Part shown: in pieces, positions 14,312-21,027 of the stretch | Layout of the letters: every line of letters starts with the position of its first letter | Position numbering within the stretch: the first letter of the stretch is position 1 | IMG/VR virus record: IMGVR_UViG_3300021960_000641 | Span: 1-21,027 of that record | Source: a virus | Length of the DNA stretch: 21,027 nucleotides | Direction: 5' to 3' (one strand) | Position numbers and translations under genes: made by a program | Notes under the pieces: model-generated | The model's input: only the letters and a program-made list of their open reading frames with translations | Databases searched by the model: none | What the model was told of the DNA's origin: nothing

Positions 14312-17164
14312 TTAGGCTCCTTTTTTGAGTTCTTCTATTTCTTTTTTAAGTTCTTTTACGGATTCAATTAATACTGCACAAAGTCTTTCATATCGAACTG
14401 CTTTAGATCCATCTTCCCTTGTTGCTACAAGTTCAGGTAAAACTGCTTCTACGTCTTGTGCAATTACCCCAACTTCTTTTTCATCAACTAAATGTTTATT
14501 TTTTTCTAAAGCTTCTTTTGTCCAGTTATAGTAAACACCATTTAATTTAGAAACTTTATCTAAAGAGTTATCAATGTTTACAATATTTTGTTTTAAATTT
14601 TTATCAGATGTATAAAATGCAGTAACATCTCCTGTTGCTGTAATAGCACCAGTCACTGCTAAAGTAGATCCATCAAATGTCATATTTGCTTCTGCATTCA
14701 TCGCATCTGTGCCAGTTGCAGTAAGAACTCTGTTGTTAGAGCCATTAGTCATGAAGTCAGAAACATCAACAGAAATAGCGTCAGCTGCTACATCAATACC
14801 TGTACCAGCACCAACTGATAGTGATCCAGATGTTGTAACAGACCCAGTTAAACCATTTCCTCCAGTAACTGAAGTTACAGTTCCTGTGTTTGTAGTAAAT
14901 CCACTGTCATTATTAAACCCTGAAATATTAATATTTGCTTTTGTTAATTTCTTTTGAGCATTTGCTGAATCAACTACAACAAAAAAATCTCCATCTCCAT
15001 CTGAAGTAGAAGTTGCAAGTTCTGATAAGTCTACGTTAACTGCATCTGCAGTTACATCAATTAAAGTTCCTGCTCCAACTGCTAGTGATCCAGAAGTTGT
15101 AACTGATCCTGTTAATCCATCTCCACCTGATACAGAAGTAACTGTACCTGTGTTTGTAGTAAATCCAGAATTGTTATTAAATCCTGAGATATTAATATTT
15201 GCTTTAGTTAATTTTTTCTCAGCACCAACAGAATCTACAACTACAAAGAAGTCTCCATCACCATCTGCTGTAGAAGTTGTTAATAAGTTTAAATCTATTC
15301 TAGCAATAGGAACTGTACCACTTGCTAAATCTGATGCGTCTAAGTTTGTTAGGTTTGCACCACTGATCGCAGGTAATGTCGCTGGAAATCTTGCATCCGG
15401 CACCGTACCTGAAGCTAAATCTGATGCGTCTAAATTTGTTAAATTAGCACCACTGATAGCTGGAAGTGTTGCTGGAAACCTTGCATCAGGAACAGTTCCT
15501 GAAGATAAATTTGAAGCATTTAAAGAAGATCCATCAATGAATCCACTATCATTATTAAATCCTGATATATTAATATTACCTTTAGTTAATTTCTTTTGAG
15601 CATTTGCTGAATCAATTACAGCGAAAAAATCACCGTCTGCATCAGATGTTGAAGTAGTTAATTCTGATAAATCTACATCAATAGCATCTGCTGTGACATC
15701 AATAAGAGCACCTGCTCCAACGTTTAATGTAACATCACCTGATGATCCACCACCTGTTAAACCACTTCCTGCTGTAACACCTGTAATATCTCCAGTAGTT
15801 GGAGTTTGATATTCTAAAGCAGTTCCAGCTCCATTAACTGCAAGAACTTGGTTTGCACTTCCGATTGTAGTTAATCCAGTACCACCTTTTGTTGTAGGAA
15901 CTGTAGGTAATCTATCTGATGCTAAAGTTCCTGAAGAAATGTTAGTTGCATTTAAAGATGTTAAATTAGCTCCACTAGCTGTAGGCAGTGTTGCTGGAAA
16001 TCTTGCGTCTGGGACTGTACCAGAAGATAAATTATCTGCATTTAAAGAAGATCCATCAATGAATCCACTGTCATTATTAAATCCTGAAATATTAATATTA
16101 CCTTTAGTTAATTTCTTTTGAGCATTAGCAGCATCTACTACTGCAAAAAAATCTCCGTCTGCATCAGACGTTGAAGTTGCAAGTTCAGATAAATCTACAT
16201 CTATTGTTGGTGTTGCTCCTTCACCGCTATTGTTTTGTAAATCAATTAAAGTTCCAGCAGTTAAATTTTGTACATAATCTCCTGTTGTATTAGTTCCTAA
16301 AGCAGCAGTATTTAAAGTTGCAAGAGATCCTAATCCTAAAGTAGTTCTTTGTGCTGCAGCATCCGCATCATCTAGTAAAGCTTTACCTGCAGTTGTTAAA
16401 TCAAAAGTTCCTGCAGTACCAACACCTGTAAATTGAATACCTTTATCTGCTGCTGAAGTTAATCCTCCAATTGCAGCCAGTTCTGCATCGAGTCTTGCAT
16501 TAGCTACTGTTCCTGTTGCTAAATTAGATGCATTTAAATTTGTTAGTGCTGAACCATTTGCTGCTGGTAATGTAGCAGGAAACCTTGCATCAGGTACTGT
16601 ACCTGAAGCTAAATCAGACGCATCTAAGTTTGTTAAGTTAGCTCCACTAATTGCTGGCAAAGTTGCAGGAAACCTTGCGTCCGGCACTGTGCCACTAGCT
16701 AAATCATCTGCATCTAAGTTTGTTAAATTAGCTCCGCTAATTGCAGGGAGTGTAGCAGGAAATCTTGCATCAGGTAAAGTTCCTGAAGCTAAATTATCTG
16801 CATTTAAATTTGTTAAGTTAGATCCATTGTTTGCAACAATGTTTCCACTCGCATCAAGGATAACTGATTTAGATGCCGGTAATGTACAAAATACATTTTT
16901 AGTTCCTGCAGCAAAATCTACTGCAGCATCACTATTTGATGATGATATAATTGTATCTCTTGATAAAGTACCTGCACCAACAGTTCCAAGCCCTACTTCA
17001 AATTCACCATCAGTAGTGTTTACAATTGCATAATACGTTGTATTCGTATTTCCAATTGCAGATGAAAATGTTTCAAATCCTGTGACTGCTCCTGCAAGAG
17101 TAAACGAACCTGTACCGGTAGTGGTAGAGGTTTCTTTAACTCTATCATTTACGACTAAAGCCAT
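14312..17164 (-). CDS. Long repetitive tail fibre with S74 chaperone
   Basis: A 950-residue tail fibre, the longest gene in the window. Residues 1-110 ([35 protein letters not shown]) are a virion-attachment module common in marine phage fibres. From residue 114 come 30-residue repeats of the type [20 protein letters not shown] plus [10 protein letters not shown], alternating with longer modules containing DGDFFxVxD, [15 protein letters not shown] and [17 protein letters not shown], which should form a trimeric beta shaft. The last 98 residues are a peptidase S74 domain with the S853/K858 pair in SDKNLK and the [13 protein letters not shown] signature. Self-cleavage before S853 is expected, releasing the helical chaperone tail. 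AAGGAG lies six bases before the ATG. It probably binds the host surface as the main side fibre. Confidence 0.9.
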   Translation of the reverse strand: MALVVNDRVKETSTTTGTGSFTLAGAVTGFETFSSAIGNTNTTYYAIVNTTDGEFEVGLGTVGAGTLSRDTIISSSNSDAAVDFAAGTKNVFCTLPASKSVILDASGNIVANNGSNLTNLNADNLASGTLPDARFPATLPAISGANLTNLDADDLASGTVPDARFPATLPAISGANLTNLDASDLASGTVPDARFPATLPAANGSALTNLNASNLATGTVANARLDAELAAIGGLTSAADKGIQFTGVGTAGTFDLTTAGKALLDDADAAAQRTTLGLGSLATLNTAALGTNTTGDYVQNLTAGTLIDLQNNSGEGATPTIDVDLSELATSTSDADGDFFAVVDAANAQKKLTKGNINISGFNNDSGFIDGSSLNADNLSSGTVPDARFPATLPTASGANLTSLNATNISSGTLASDRLPTVPTTKGGTGLTTIGSANQVLAVNGAGTALEYQTPTTGDITGVTAGSGLTGGGSSGDVTLNVGAGALIDVTADAIDVDLSELTTSTSDADGDFFAVIDSANAQKKLTKGNINISGFNNDSGFIDGSSLNASNLSSGTVPDARFPATLPAISGANLTNLDASDLASGTVPDARFPATLPAISGANLTNLDASDLASGTVPIARIDLNLLTTSTADGDGDFFVVVDSVGAEKKLTKANINISGFNNNSGFTTNTGTVTSVSGGDGLTGSVTTSGSLAVGAGTLIDVTADAVNVDLSELATSTSDGDGDFFVVVDSANAQKKLTKANINISGFNNDSGFTTNTGTVTSVTGGNGLTGSVTTSGSLSVGAGTGIDVAADAISVDVSDFMTNGSNNRVLTATGTDAMNAEANMTFDGSTLAVTGAITATGDVTAFYTSDKNLKQNIVNIDNSLDKVSKLNGVYYNWTKEALEKNKHLVDEKEVGVIAQDVEAVLPELVATREDGSKAVRYERLCAVLIESVKELKKEIEELKKGA
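15525..16131 (-). repeat. Long-range direct repeat within the fibre gene
   Basis: A stretch of about 80 bases starting at 15525 recurs at 16047 (offset 522 bases, a multiple of three) with only a few mismatches. Both encode the [10 protein letters not shown] plus [10 protein letters not shown] module. Two further looser copies of the NINISGFN module occur near 14900-15000 and 15160-15270. Such repeats are natural sites for in-frame loss or gain of shaft segments. Confidence 0.8.
16487..16825 (-). repeat. 90-base coding repeats in the fibre shaft
   Basis: Four consecutive copies of a 30-codon unit (residues 114-226 of the fibre, the last shorter and diverged) with the core LTNLxAxxLASGTxPDARFPA. 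Further copies lie at about 15290-15510 and 15915-16040. Third-position differences between copies show that they are maintained as protein, not as recent DNA copies. They could allow length changes by recombination. Confidence 0.85.
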
Positions 17165-17174
17165 TTAGTTCTCC

Positions 17175-17612
17175 TTAACCAGATATTCTTAGTATAGCTG
17201 CTGCTGTAGTAAATGCTGGAAACTGTACTGTGAAAGTTCCTGATGTAGCTGTTTTATCTGCTCCAAAATCTAAAACTGCAACTGCTGCATTAGTAACTGC
17301 AGAAGATGTGTTGTAGATTAATGCACCTCTAGCTGTCAACGTTACACCTGTGAATGATAAATCTGCAAAGTCAACAATTGCAACACCTGATGCAATTGAA
17401 GTATTTTGACCTGTCAGAGCACCACCACCAGCTGCGTAAGTACCACTGTTAGCAACTTCATTAGAAGCTGTATAAGCAGTAGTCGCTGAGTTTAGAGTTG
17501 CTGAAGAAGTATAAAGAGCTAGCTTAAACTTATCACCACCAGAAGCAAAATTTTGATCTCCTTCTAGTAATTGTTTCTTAAACGCATTTGCGATCGCTTG
17601 TGTTATAGCCAT
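17175..17612 (-). CDS. Conserved marine-phage virion-type protein
   Basis: A 145-residue protein starting MAITQAIANAFKKQLLEGDQ. After this helix it is beta-rich: FKLALYTSSATL (residues 28-39), an AVADF-like strand (AIVDFADLSF), LTARGALIYN (91-100), AVAVLDFGADKTA (108-120) and GTFTVQFPAF. This pattern is very widespread among marine podo- and myoviruses next to tail genes, but I know of no proven function; a tail or baseplate structural role is inferred. It has no cysteine, signal peptide or membrane segment. AGGAG lies seven bases before the ATG. It sits between the second adaptor-like gene and the long fibre, ten bases before the fibre start, so it could be a fibre-attachment protein. Confidence 0.78.
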   Translation of the reverse strand: MAITQAIANAFKKQLLEGDQNFASGGDKFKLALYTSSATLNSATTAYTASNEVANSGTYAAGGGALTGQNTSIASGVAIVDFADLSFTGVTLTARGALIYNTSSAVTNAAVAVLDFGADKTATSGTFTVQFPAFTTAAAILRISG

Positions 17613-17623
17613 AGTTTATCTCC

Positions 17624-18277
17624 TTATTTTTTTCCAACTCGAGGAACACCATTTTGGTATTCATCTTGTCTTCGTCTTCCCATTTGTTCAATTGAGAAGC
17701 CTTCTGCTACTTGTTTATACCTTCCTTCGTATAATTGCAAGAGATCATTTGGCCCCTTTAAAAAAGAAAATGCTTCAACTAAGCATGCATACAAAAGTCC
17801 GTTGGGAAAATACTTACTTAAGTATGTTGTTGTATTTGTACTCGATAAACCTGGGTCTTTCAAGATATAATTTAATTGAATTTCATAAGTAGCGTCTGGA
17901 GTTGGAGCTAAAACAATAGTGTCTTTATCCCAATAACCGAAATACTTAGGTACTCCTGTAGCTCCTGTTGGATTATATTCTGATATAAAACTAGTATCCC
18001 TATATTCTAAAAAATCTCTATTATCCGGTTGAGAACTGCCATCAGAGTCTACAATTTGAGCTGATCTTATAACCAATAAATCTGCTGGAGTATCTATATA
18101 TCTTTGTGAGATAATTAAATTAGCTGTTGCATACCTTCTGTTATTATCAGAATCTACTTCTCTAAATATTCTCCATTCAGCGTTCTCAATAAAACCATTA
18201 ACAATGGTATCTGTTAAAACATTTGAATCTGTTTCTGTATAATCTCTAATTTTTTGTACAAGTTCTGCGTATGTCAT
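17624..18277 (-). CDS. Head-tail adaptor-like protein
   Basis: A 217-residue protein that resembles phage adaptor proteins of the SU10 / Sf6 gp7 kind, which join the portal to the tail. The visible pattern is an N-terminal helical segment (YAELVQKIRDYTETDSNVLT, residues 3-22), FIENAEWRIFREVD (29-42), a beta insert with ISQRYIDTPADLLVIRSAQI, the phrase PKYFGYWDKDTIVLAPTPDA (109-128) followed by YEIQLNYI, and C-terminal helices (LSKYFPNGLLYACLVEAFSF) ending in a basic tail. It starts at the stop of the 165-residue gene (one shared base). Two adaptor-like proteins in one genome would be the upper and lower adaptor rings; this is inference. Confidence 0.78.
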   Translation of the reverse strand: MTYAELVQKIRDYTETDSNVLTDTIVNGFIENAEWRIFREVDSDNNRRYATANLIISQRYIDTPADLLVIRSAQIVDSDGSSQPDNRDFLEYRDTSFISEYNPTGATGVPKYFGYWDKDTIVLAPTPDATYEIQLNYILKDPGLSSTNTTTYLSKYFPNGLLYACLVEAFSFLKGPNDLLQLYEGRYKQVAEGFSIEQMGRRRQDEYQNGVPRVGKK

Positions 18278-18774
18278 TATGGTGTTAAGGTTACTGGACC
18301 AGCGGTCACAGTTATACCCCCTCCGTTTTCTGTTCTTGTAGGTGTAGCACCTAATAAGAACGTATAATTATTTATATCTGTTACTGTTATACTAAATCCA
18401 TTTGTGTTTTCAAATACAGAATAAGCAATTCCTCCAGGAGTTCCATCTACATTTCTAAATACAACAATGTCTCCAGTTGTTCTTCCATGATTTGTTTCAT
18501 AAACAGAAACAGTTCCTGAGCCTGATGTTAAAGTAAAAGGATTTGATTGTAATAAATTTGGTGTTGCAGGTTCTACTCTTGCAGGTCTTGCTTTAGGTAA
18601 ACCTTGTCCATCAGCAGTAAATCTTCTAGGTTCTAACTGTGGATGCTTAGGCTCGAACTCAGAATAATGGACAAAGGCTCCATTCCATTCTGTAACCATT
18701 TCTTTATATGGAAATGCTTGACCACTTCTATCTGATATTGCCTGTGCGTATTTTCCTCTAGATAAATTAGACAT
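18277..18774 (-). CDS. Small virion protein with repeated phage beta-domain
   Basis: A 165-residue protein. The N-terminus (SNLSRGKYAQAISDRSGQAF, then KEMVTEWNG and EFEPKHPQLEPRRF) is a conserved block I recall from marine podoviruses. Residues about 78-160 are a small beta-domain (NPFTLTSGSGTVSVYETNHG, GDIVVFRNVDG, FSITVTDINNYTFLL) of the HGxxxGDxVxF kind, also present within the gp10-like nozzle protein. That shared module hints at a common binding or decorating role in the tail. The gene starts within the last codons of the 242-residue gene (8-base overlap) and has no strong ribosome binding site. Its job is unknown; its location between two adaptor-like genes points to neck assembly. Confidence 0.75.
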   Translation of the reverse strand: MSNLSRGKYAQAISDRSGQAFPYKEMVTEWNGAFVHYSEFEPKHPQLEPRRFTADGQGLPKARPARVEPATPNLLQSNPFTLTSGSGTVSVYETNHGRTTGDIVVFRNVDGTPGGIAYSVFENTNGFSITVTDINNYTFLLGATPTRTENGGGITVTAGPVTLTP

Positions 18775-19495
18775 TTGGATAATAAGTTTTAGGGGTTATG
18801 AATGTACTTGAAGAAGAACCATCTTCAGCTAGAGCTCTTTGTAATTCATCTTCGTAAAGCATTTTTAATTCTTGGATCCTTTGAGGCGCTTTTTTAATTG
18901 CCAAATAATAAGCAAGGCCCGCGCACATACAAGGAACGAACCTATAAGGTACATCGGTTGCGTTTGTATAATTTCCAACATCTTGAATCCTTTTCACGTA
19001 GTAATAGTTAATTGTATTACCGGCTTCAGATGAGCCAGGAGTAAGATATAAAGTTATTGTAACTCTGTCTATAAATCTTTGTACAAAATATTGTACAGGT
19101 TGTCCTTCAGATGATTTATTTGAAAGAGCTTGATAAGCTGATCTATTAATTTTTGTAAGAGGTGTATCTATAGAAGATGCATTCCGATAAGAGCACTCCA
19201 ATATATCATCAACGCCATATATGCTAGTGGCGTCAGAAGTACCATCACCTGTCGAACGATACATTGTATAAGTTGCTTGACCATCTACCAAAGTTATTGA
19301 GTTATTTGCAACTTCCCAATAATGCAAACCACGGTTTGCCCATTCTTGAAATAAAATGTTTAGAGATCGTCGCGCAGTTTTAATATCATAACCTGCATTT
19401 GGCTGCAAGCCAATTCTCTCATAAGCTTCATCTATGATTTCATCAATCTGAAAATTCTTATCAAAGATATATGTTCCGGAAGTAGTGTTAGCCAT
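18767..19495 (-). CDS. P22 gp4-like tail accessory / adaptor protein
   Basis: A 242-residue protein resembling the P22 gp4 type tail accessory factor that binds below the portal. Features are an N-terminal DEIIDEAYERIGL (residues 18-30), ARRSLNILFQEWANRGLHYW (46-65), a beta insert (NNSITLVDGQATYTMY, VDDILECSYRN), a strand pair with TLYLTPGSSEAGNTINYYYV, and C-terminal helices (RFVPCMCAGLAYYLAIKKAP, LKMLYEDELQRALAEDG). The phrase EWANRGLHYW is typical of marine phage adaptors. AGGAG lies five bases before the ATG. It is followed by the 165- and 217-residue genes, with overlaps, forming a neck-assembly set. Confidence 0.8.
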   Translation of the reverse strand: MANTTSGTYIFDKNFQIDEIIDEAYERIGLQPNAGYDIKTARRSLNILFQEWANRGLHYWEVANNSITLVDGQATYTMYRSTGDGTSDATSIYGVDDILECSYRNASSIDTPLTKINRSAYQALSNKSSEGQPVQYFVQRFIDRVTITLYLTPGSSEAGNTINYYYVKRIQDVGNYTNATDVPYRFVPCMCAGLAYYLAIKKAPQRIQELKMLYEDELQRALAEDGSSSSTFITPKTYYPNV

Positions 19496-19503
19496 TTAAG
19501 CTC

Positions 19504-19779
19504 CTATTTATCTAATAGTATAGTAGCGGCTACATCTGCTCCAATTGCATTTACAGTCATAAATCCTTTAAACAAAATTCCATCTTCTGGAACATTAAAA
19601 GCAAATACATCCCCTGCTGGACAACTTACTTGAAATTGAGTTCCATCTGTATCTTGTAAGGTAATAGATTGAGCAGTAGAAGCATTTGTATTTTCTACAA
19701 TAATACCTCTTAATCTTGTTCTTCCAGCGAATACAGAACCTGTTCCATCGACTCTGACTGATTTAACATCTGATTTCAT
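19504..19779 (-). CDS. Small beta-rich virion-type protein
   Basis: A 91-residue protein. It is an all-beta chain with the order SVRVDGTGSVFAGRTRLRGI (residues 7-26), IVENTN, SITLQDTDGTQFQVSCPAG (38-56), FAFNVPEDGILFKGFMTVNA (60-79) and a closing strand ATILLDK. This looks like a single small beta-sandwich, as in head decoration or neck accessory proteins, and I recall near relatives in many marine phages with no assigned function. One cysteine (C53). AAGGAG lies eight bases before the ATG, giving a good start. It lies after a stable hairpin at 19804-19821. Decoration or tail-completion role is only inference. Confidence 0.75.
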   Translation of the reverse strand: MKSDVKSVRVDGTGSVFAGRTRLRGIIVENTNASTAQSITLQDTDGTQFQVSCPAGDVFAFNVPEDGILFKGFMTVNAIGADVAATILLDK

Positions 19780-19803
19780 ATTTTAAACTCCTTAAATTTT
19801 TAA

Positions 19804-19821
19804 GAGCTCCCGAAGGAGCTC
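19804..19821 (-). terminator. UUCG-loop hairpin, possible leaky terminator
   Basis: On the coding strand the bases read GAGCTCC-TTCG-GGAGCTC, a perfect 7-base-pair stem closed by the very stable C(UUCG)G tetraloop, preceded by an A tract and followed by TTAAAAATTT. The weak T tract argues for partial termination or for a transcript-stabilising 3' end rather than a full stop. It lies between the 102- and 91-residue genes. Confidence 0.6.
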
Positions 19822-19830
19822 CATAATTTT

Positions 19831-20139
19831 TTAACTTGCTGTAATGTTAGTACCAGTAATGACTTGTTTCCAATCTGAACCATCAGAAAAAGCATACACA
19901 GGATTTCCTGTATATCCATTAGAAACATAAATCATAACACCTGCATTACCAACTGCGCTTAAAGTTTCACCAGCTCTTGTGCCAGATGCGATAGTAACAG
20001 TTGAAGTATTTGAACCAACAGTCCAAGCAACACTGCCACCTTGTTGTGTGTCATCTGTACCTGTGTGTGGGTTAACGTTTGCTCCACCAATAAACCCGTT
20101 AAGGGCTACTACTGGACCTTTAAATGTAGTGTTTGCCAT
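19831..20139 (-). CDS. Small secondary virion protein, possible decoration
   Basis: A 102-residue protein starting MANTTFKGPVVALNGFIGG. I chose this ATG (20137-20139) because AGGAG lies ten bases upstream; an in-frame ATG at 20166 would place the ribosome binding site inside the gene. The chain is Gly/Thr/Val-rich: an N-terminal FKGPV arm, SVAWTVGSNTSTVTIASGTR (residues 36-55), then a Gly/Ala turn and VMIYVSNGYTGNPVYAFSDG (68-87). Such short proteins near the capsid gene often decorate the head. It follows the 163-base gap that holds the best promoter candidate, and is followed by the UUCG hairpin. Function inferred from position only. Confidence 0.75.
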   Translation of the reverse strand: MANTTFKGPVVALNGFIGGANVNPHTGTDDTQQGGSVAWTVGSNTSTVTIASGTRAGETLSAVGNAGVMIYVSNGYTGNPVYAFSDGSDWKQVITGTNITAS

Positions 20140-20226
20140 AGTATGTTCTCCTAGTTGATTCCACATAGTCTCTAGGCCGTCGACTATACGCGTCTATGTA
20201 GAATATTAATTATGTATAGTGATTAA

Positions 20227-20255
20227 TTTATATACTAAATTTAAAATTAGTGCAA
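20227..20255 (-). promoter_or_regulatory. Candidate sigma70-type promoter
   Basis: On the coding strand a TTGCAC (-35 like, 20250-20255) is followed after exactly 17 bases by TATAAA (-10 like, 20227-20232). It sits in the only long gap between genes (20140-20302), which points at the virion-protein gene string downstream. The region is very AT-rich, so a chance match is possible, and a phage-polymerase promoter cannot be excluded. Confidence 0.5.
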
Positions 20256-20302
20256 GAAATCCCTACAGAAAAAACGTCGTTTTTAACGATATAGAGTCCT
20301 AA

Positions 20303-20515
20303 TTAACCAGCGTAAAGATGAATTTCACCATCTCTAGGATTGGTGTGGATCTCTGCTTCTTGTTTTTTAATGATGGATCTAATAACTGTTTTAATCTCAT
20401 CACCTAAAACAGACATTTCTGGTGTTATCTGTCCTTTGTTTTCAAGAAATAACTCGTTCCATCTAGACTCGAGTTTGAGTTTCTTGGCGAACAGTACCAT
20501 GTTGTCCTGAGCCAT
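20303..20515 (-). CDS. Small helical protein, unknown function
   Basis: A 70-residue protein, MAQDNMVLFAKKLKLESRWN at the start. The ATG at 20513-20515 is chosen because a perfect AGGAGG lies seven bases upstream; an in-frame ATG at 20530 precedes that site's best spacing. The sequence is amphipathic and charged, largely helical, with IKTVIRSIIKKQEAEIHTNP (residues 40-59) as one helix, and no signal peptide. It overlaps the preceding 86-residue gene by 53 bases in another frame, which is long for this genome. Its strong ribosome binding site suggests a high product level. No function recognised. Confidence 0.72.
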   Translation of the reverse strand: MAQDNMVLFAKKLKLESRWNELFLENKGQITPEMSVLGDEIKTVIRSIIKKQEAEIHTNPRDGEIHLYAG

Positions 20516-20723
20516 TATAAACCTCCTCATAGGTTATATAAAAATCATTTACAGTGCTTGAATACTGTAAATCATTTTGTTCCCAAACTATATCAGATTT
20601 TCCTAGAAAGTCAATGATAGGTTTATGTAGCTCTTCAACGGTATTTATTTCTTTATCACTTTCTAATTCAAACTGTGTTTGAAGATATTTAGTAAAGATT
20701 TTAATTAGATATTTTTGTTTCAT
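20463..20723 (-). CDS. Small acidic protein, unknown function
   Basis: An 86-residue protein. The N-terminus is basic and helical (KQKYLIKIFTKYLQTQFELE, residues 2-21), then acidic, with a two-strand end (IVWEQNDLQYSSTVNDFYIT, 45-64). I do not recognise the family. It starts at an ATG preceded by a modest AGAGAAA, just after the capsid terminator, so it needs either read-through or its own promoter. Its 3' end overlaps the next gene by 53 bases. It lies between major capsid and the small virion genes, but nothing in it shows it is structural. Confidence 0.68.
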   Translation of the reverse strand: MKQKYLIKIFTKYLQTQFELESDKEINTVEELHKPIIDFLGKSDIVWEQNDLQYSSTVNDFYITYEEVYNGSGQHGTVRQETQTRV

Positions 20724-20740
20724 AAGTTTCTCTTTCTATC

Positions 20741-20771
20741 AAAAAAGAAGGGGCCCATCAAGGGCCCCTTC
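20741..20771 (-). terminator. Strong intrinsic terminator after capsid gene
   Basis: On the coding strand the bases read GAAGGGGCCC, loop TTGAT, GGGCCCCTTC, then six T. This is a perfect 10-base-pair GC-rich stem (20747-20756 paired with 20762-20771) with a U tract at 20741-20746, 24 bases after the capsid stop codon. It should end most transcripts of the major capsid gene, limiting expression of the genes to the left unless a second promoter or antitermination acts. Confidence 0.93.
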
Positions 20772-20794
20772 AAAATAATTAATACTCGAAAGTA

Positions 20795-21027
20795 TTAAGC
20801 ACCTTCAACACCGAAGATACCTCTAGGGTCAGATACACCAAATGAGTATCTTTCTCTAGCTTTGTATCTCATGTTACCAGTATCGAAGTCACCTTCCATC
20901 TTAGTAGAAATAGGTGATCTTTCGAAATACTTCATACCATTTGGCACGTCTGTAATGATGTAGAACGCATCAGTGTCTGTTAGGAAGTTGTTAACCACAT
21001 AACCTTGTGGAATCATTCCCATAGAAC
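20795..21027 (-). CDS. Major capsid protein, C-terminal part
   Basis: The last 77 or so codons of a gene that enters from the right edge; the reading frame stays open through 21027, so the start is outside the window. The visible part (PQGYVVNNFLTDTDAFYIIT, then DVPNGMKYFERSPISTKMEG, DFDTGNMRYKARERYSFG and DPRGIFG) is the typical end of the marine podovirus major capsid protein, which forms the icosahedral shell. The motif EGDFDTGNxRYKARERYSFG is one I recall strongly from pelagiphage and related capsids. A strong terminator follows. The gene is partial only because the window ends. Confidence 0.87.
   Translation of the reverse strand, partial: SMGMIPQGYVVNNFLTDTDAFYIITDVPNGMKYFERSPISTKMEGDFDTGNMRYKARERYSFGVSDPRGIFGVEGA

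Noticed and set aside
13307-16825. CRISPR array, considered because of regularly spaced repeats
   Set aside because: The repeats are in coding frame, lack constant spacers and vary mainly at third codon positions.
14325-17033. Several open frames on the plus strand across the long fibre gene (for example 15150-15599 and 16689-17033)
   Set aside because: They mirror the repeat modules of the fibre, have no ribosome binding sites and run against every other gene, so they are antisense shadows.
20270-20286. AAAAACG-CGTTTTT inverted repeat as a terminator after the 70-residue gene
   Set aside because: The stem is almost all A-T with practically no loop, so a stable hairpin is unlikely.

Overview
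The window is a block of an AT-rich, tightly packed bacteriophage genome. Every gene I can support lies on the minus strand, so transcription and gene order run from the right edge to the left edge. The proteins point to a marine short-tailed phage (podovirus) of the kind infecting SAR11-like or other pelagic bacteria: a recognisable C-terminal end of a major capsid protein, two head-tail adaptor-like proteins, a P22 gp10-like tail stabilisation (nozzle) protein, and several small virion proteins of a type I remember from pelagiphages and cyanophages. The host assignment is inference. No replication, lysis, integration, tRNA or CRISPR features are visible, and no gene-free stretch reaches 300 bases.

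Read in the direction of transcription: (1) 21027-20741 holds the 3' end of the major capsid gene, closed by a strong intrinsic terminator. (2) 20723-20303 holds two small overlapping unknown genes, followed by a 163-base gap with the best promoter candidate in the window (about 20227-20255). (3) 20139-17175 holds small virion proteins and two adaptor-like proteins. (4) 17164-10413 is the host-recognition block: a 950-residue repetitive fibre and a 327-residue fibre, both ending in an S74 intramolecular chaperone, a 454-residue repeat protein, a polyglycine adhesin-like protein and a 153-residue accessory protein. (5) 10359-4503 is a run of eleven abutting or overlapping genes. Nine carry a recognisable 2-oxoglutarate/Fe(II) oxygenase core, a tenth looks like a divergent cupin or jelly-roll relative, and one (8255-8599) is unrelated. 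(6) 4464-1804 holds the gp10-like nozzle protein and three small genes. (7) 1823-38 holds two glycosyltransferases of different folds (GT-B then GT-A).

The oxygenase array is the striking part. The genes belong to several different subfamilies, use three kinds of metal-binding motif (HxD, HxE, HxH), are mostly linked by 4-base ATGA overlaps, and sit between the fibre genes and the nozzle gene, in the same gene string as two glycosyltransferases. Single phage-encoded 2OG oxygenases are common in marine phages, but nine or ten in one uninterrupted run is, as far as I know, not a described arrangement. A plausible but unproven reading is a hydroxylation-plus-glycosylation pathway acting on phage tail proteins or on host surface polymers.
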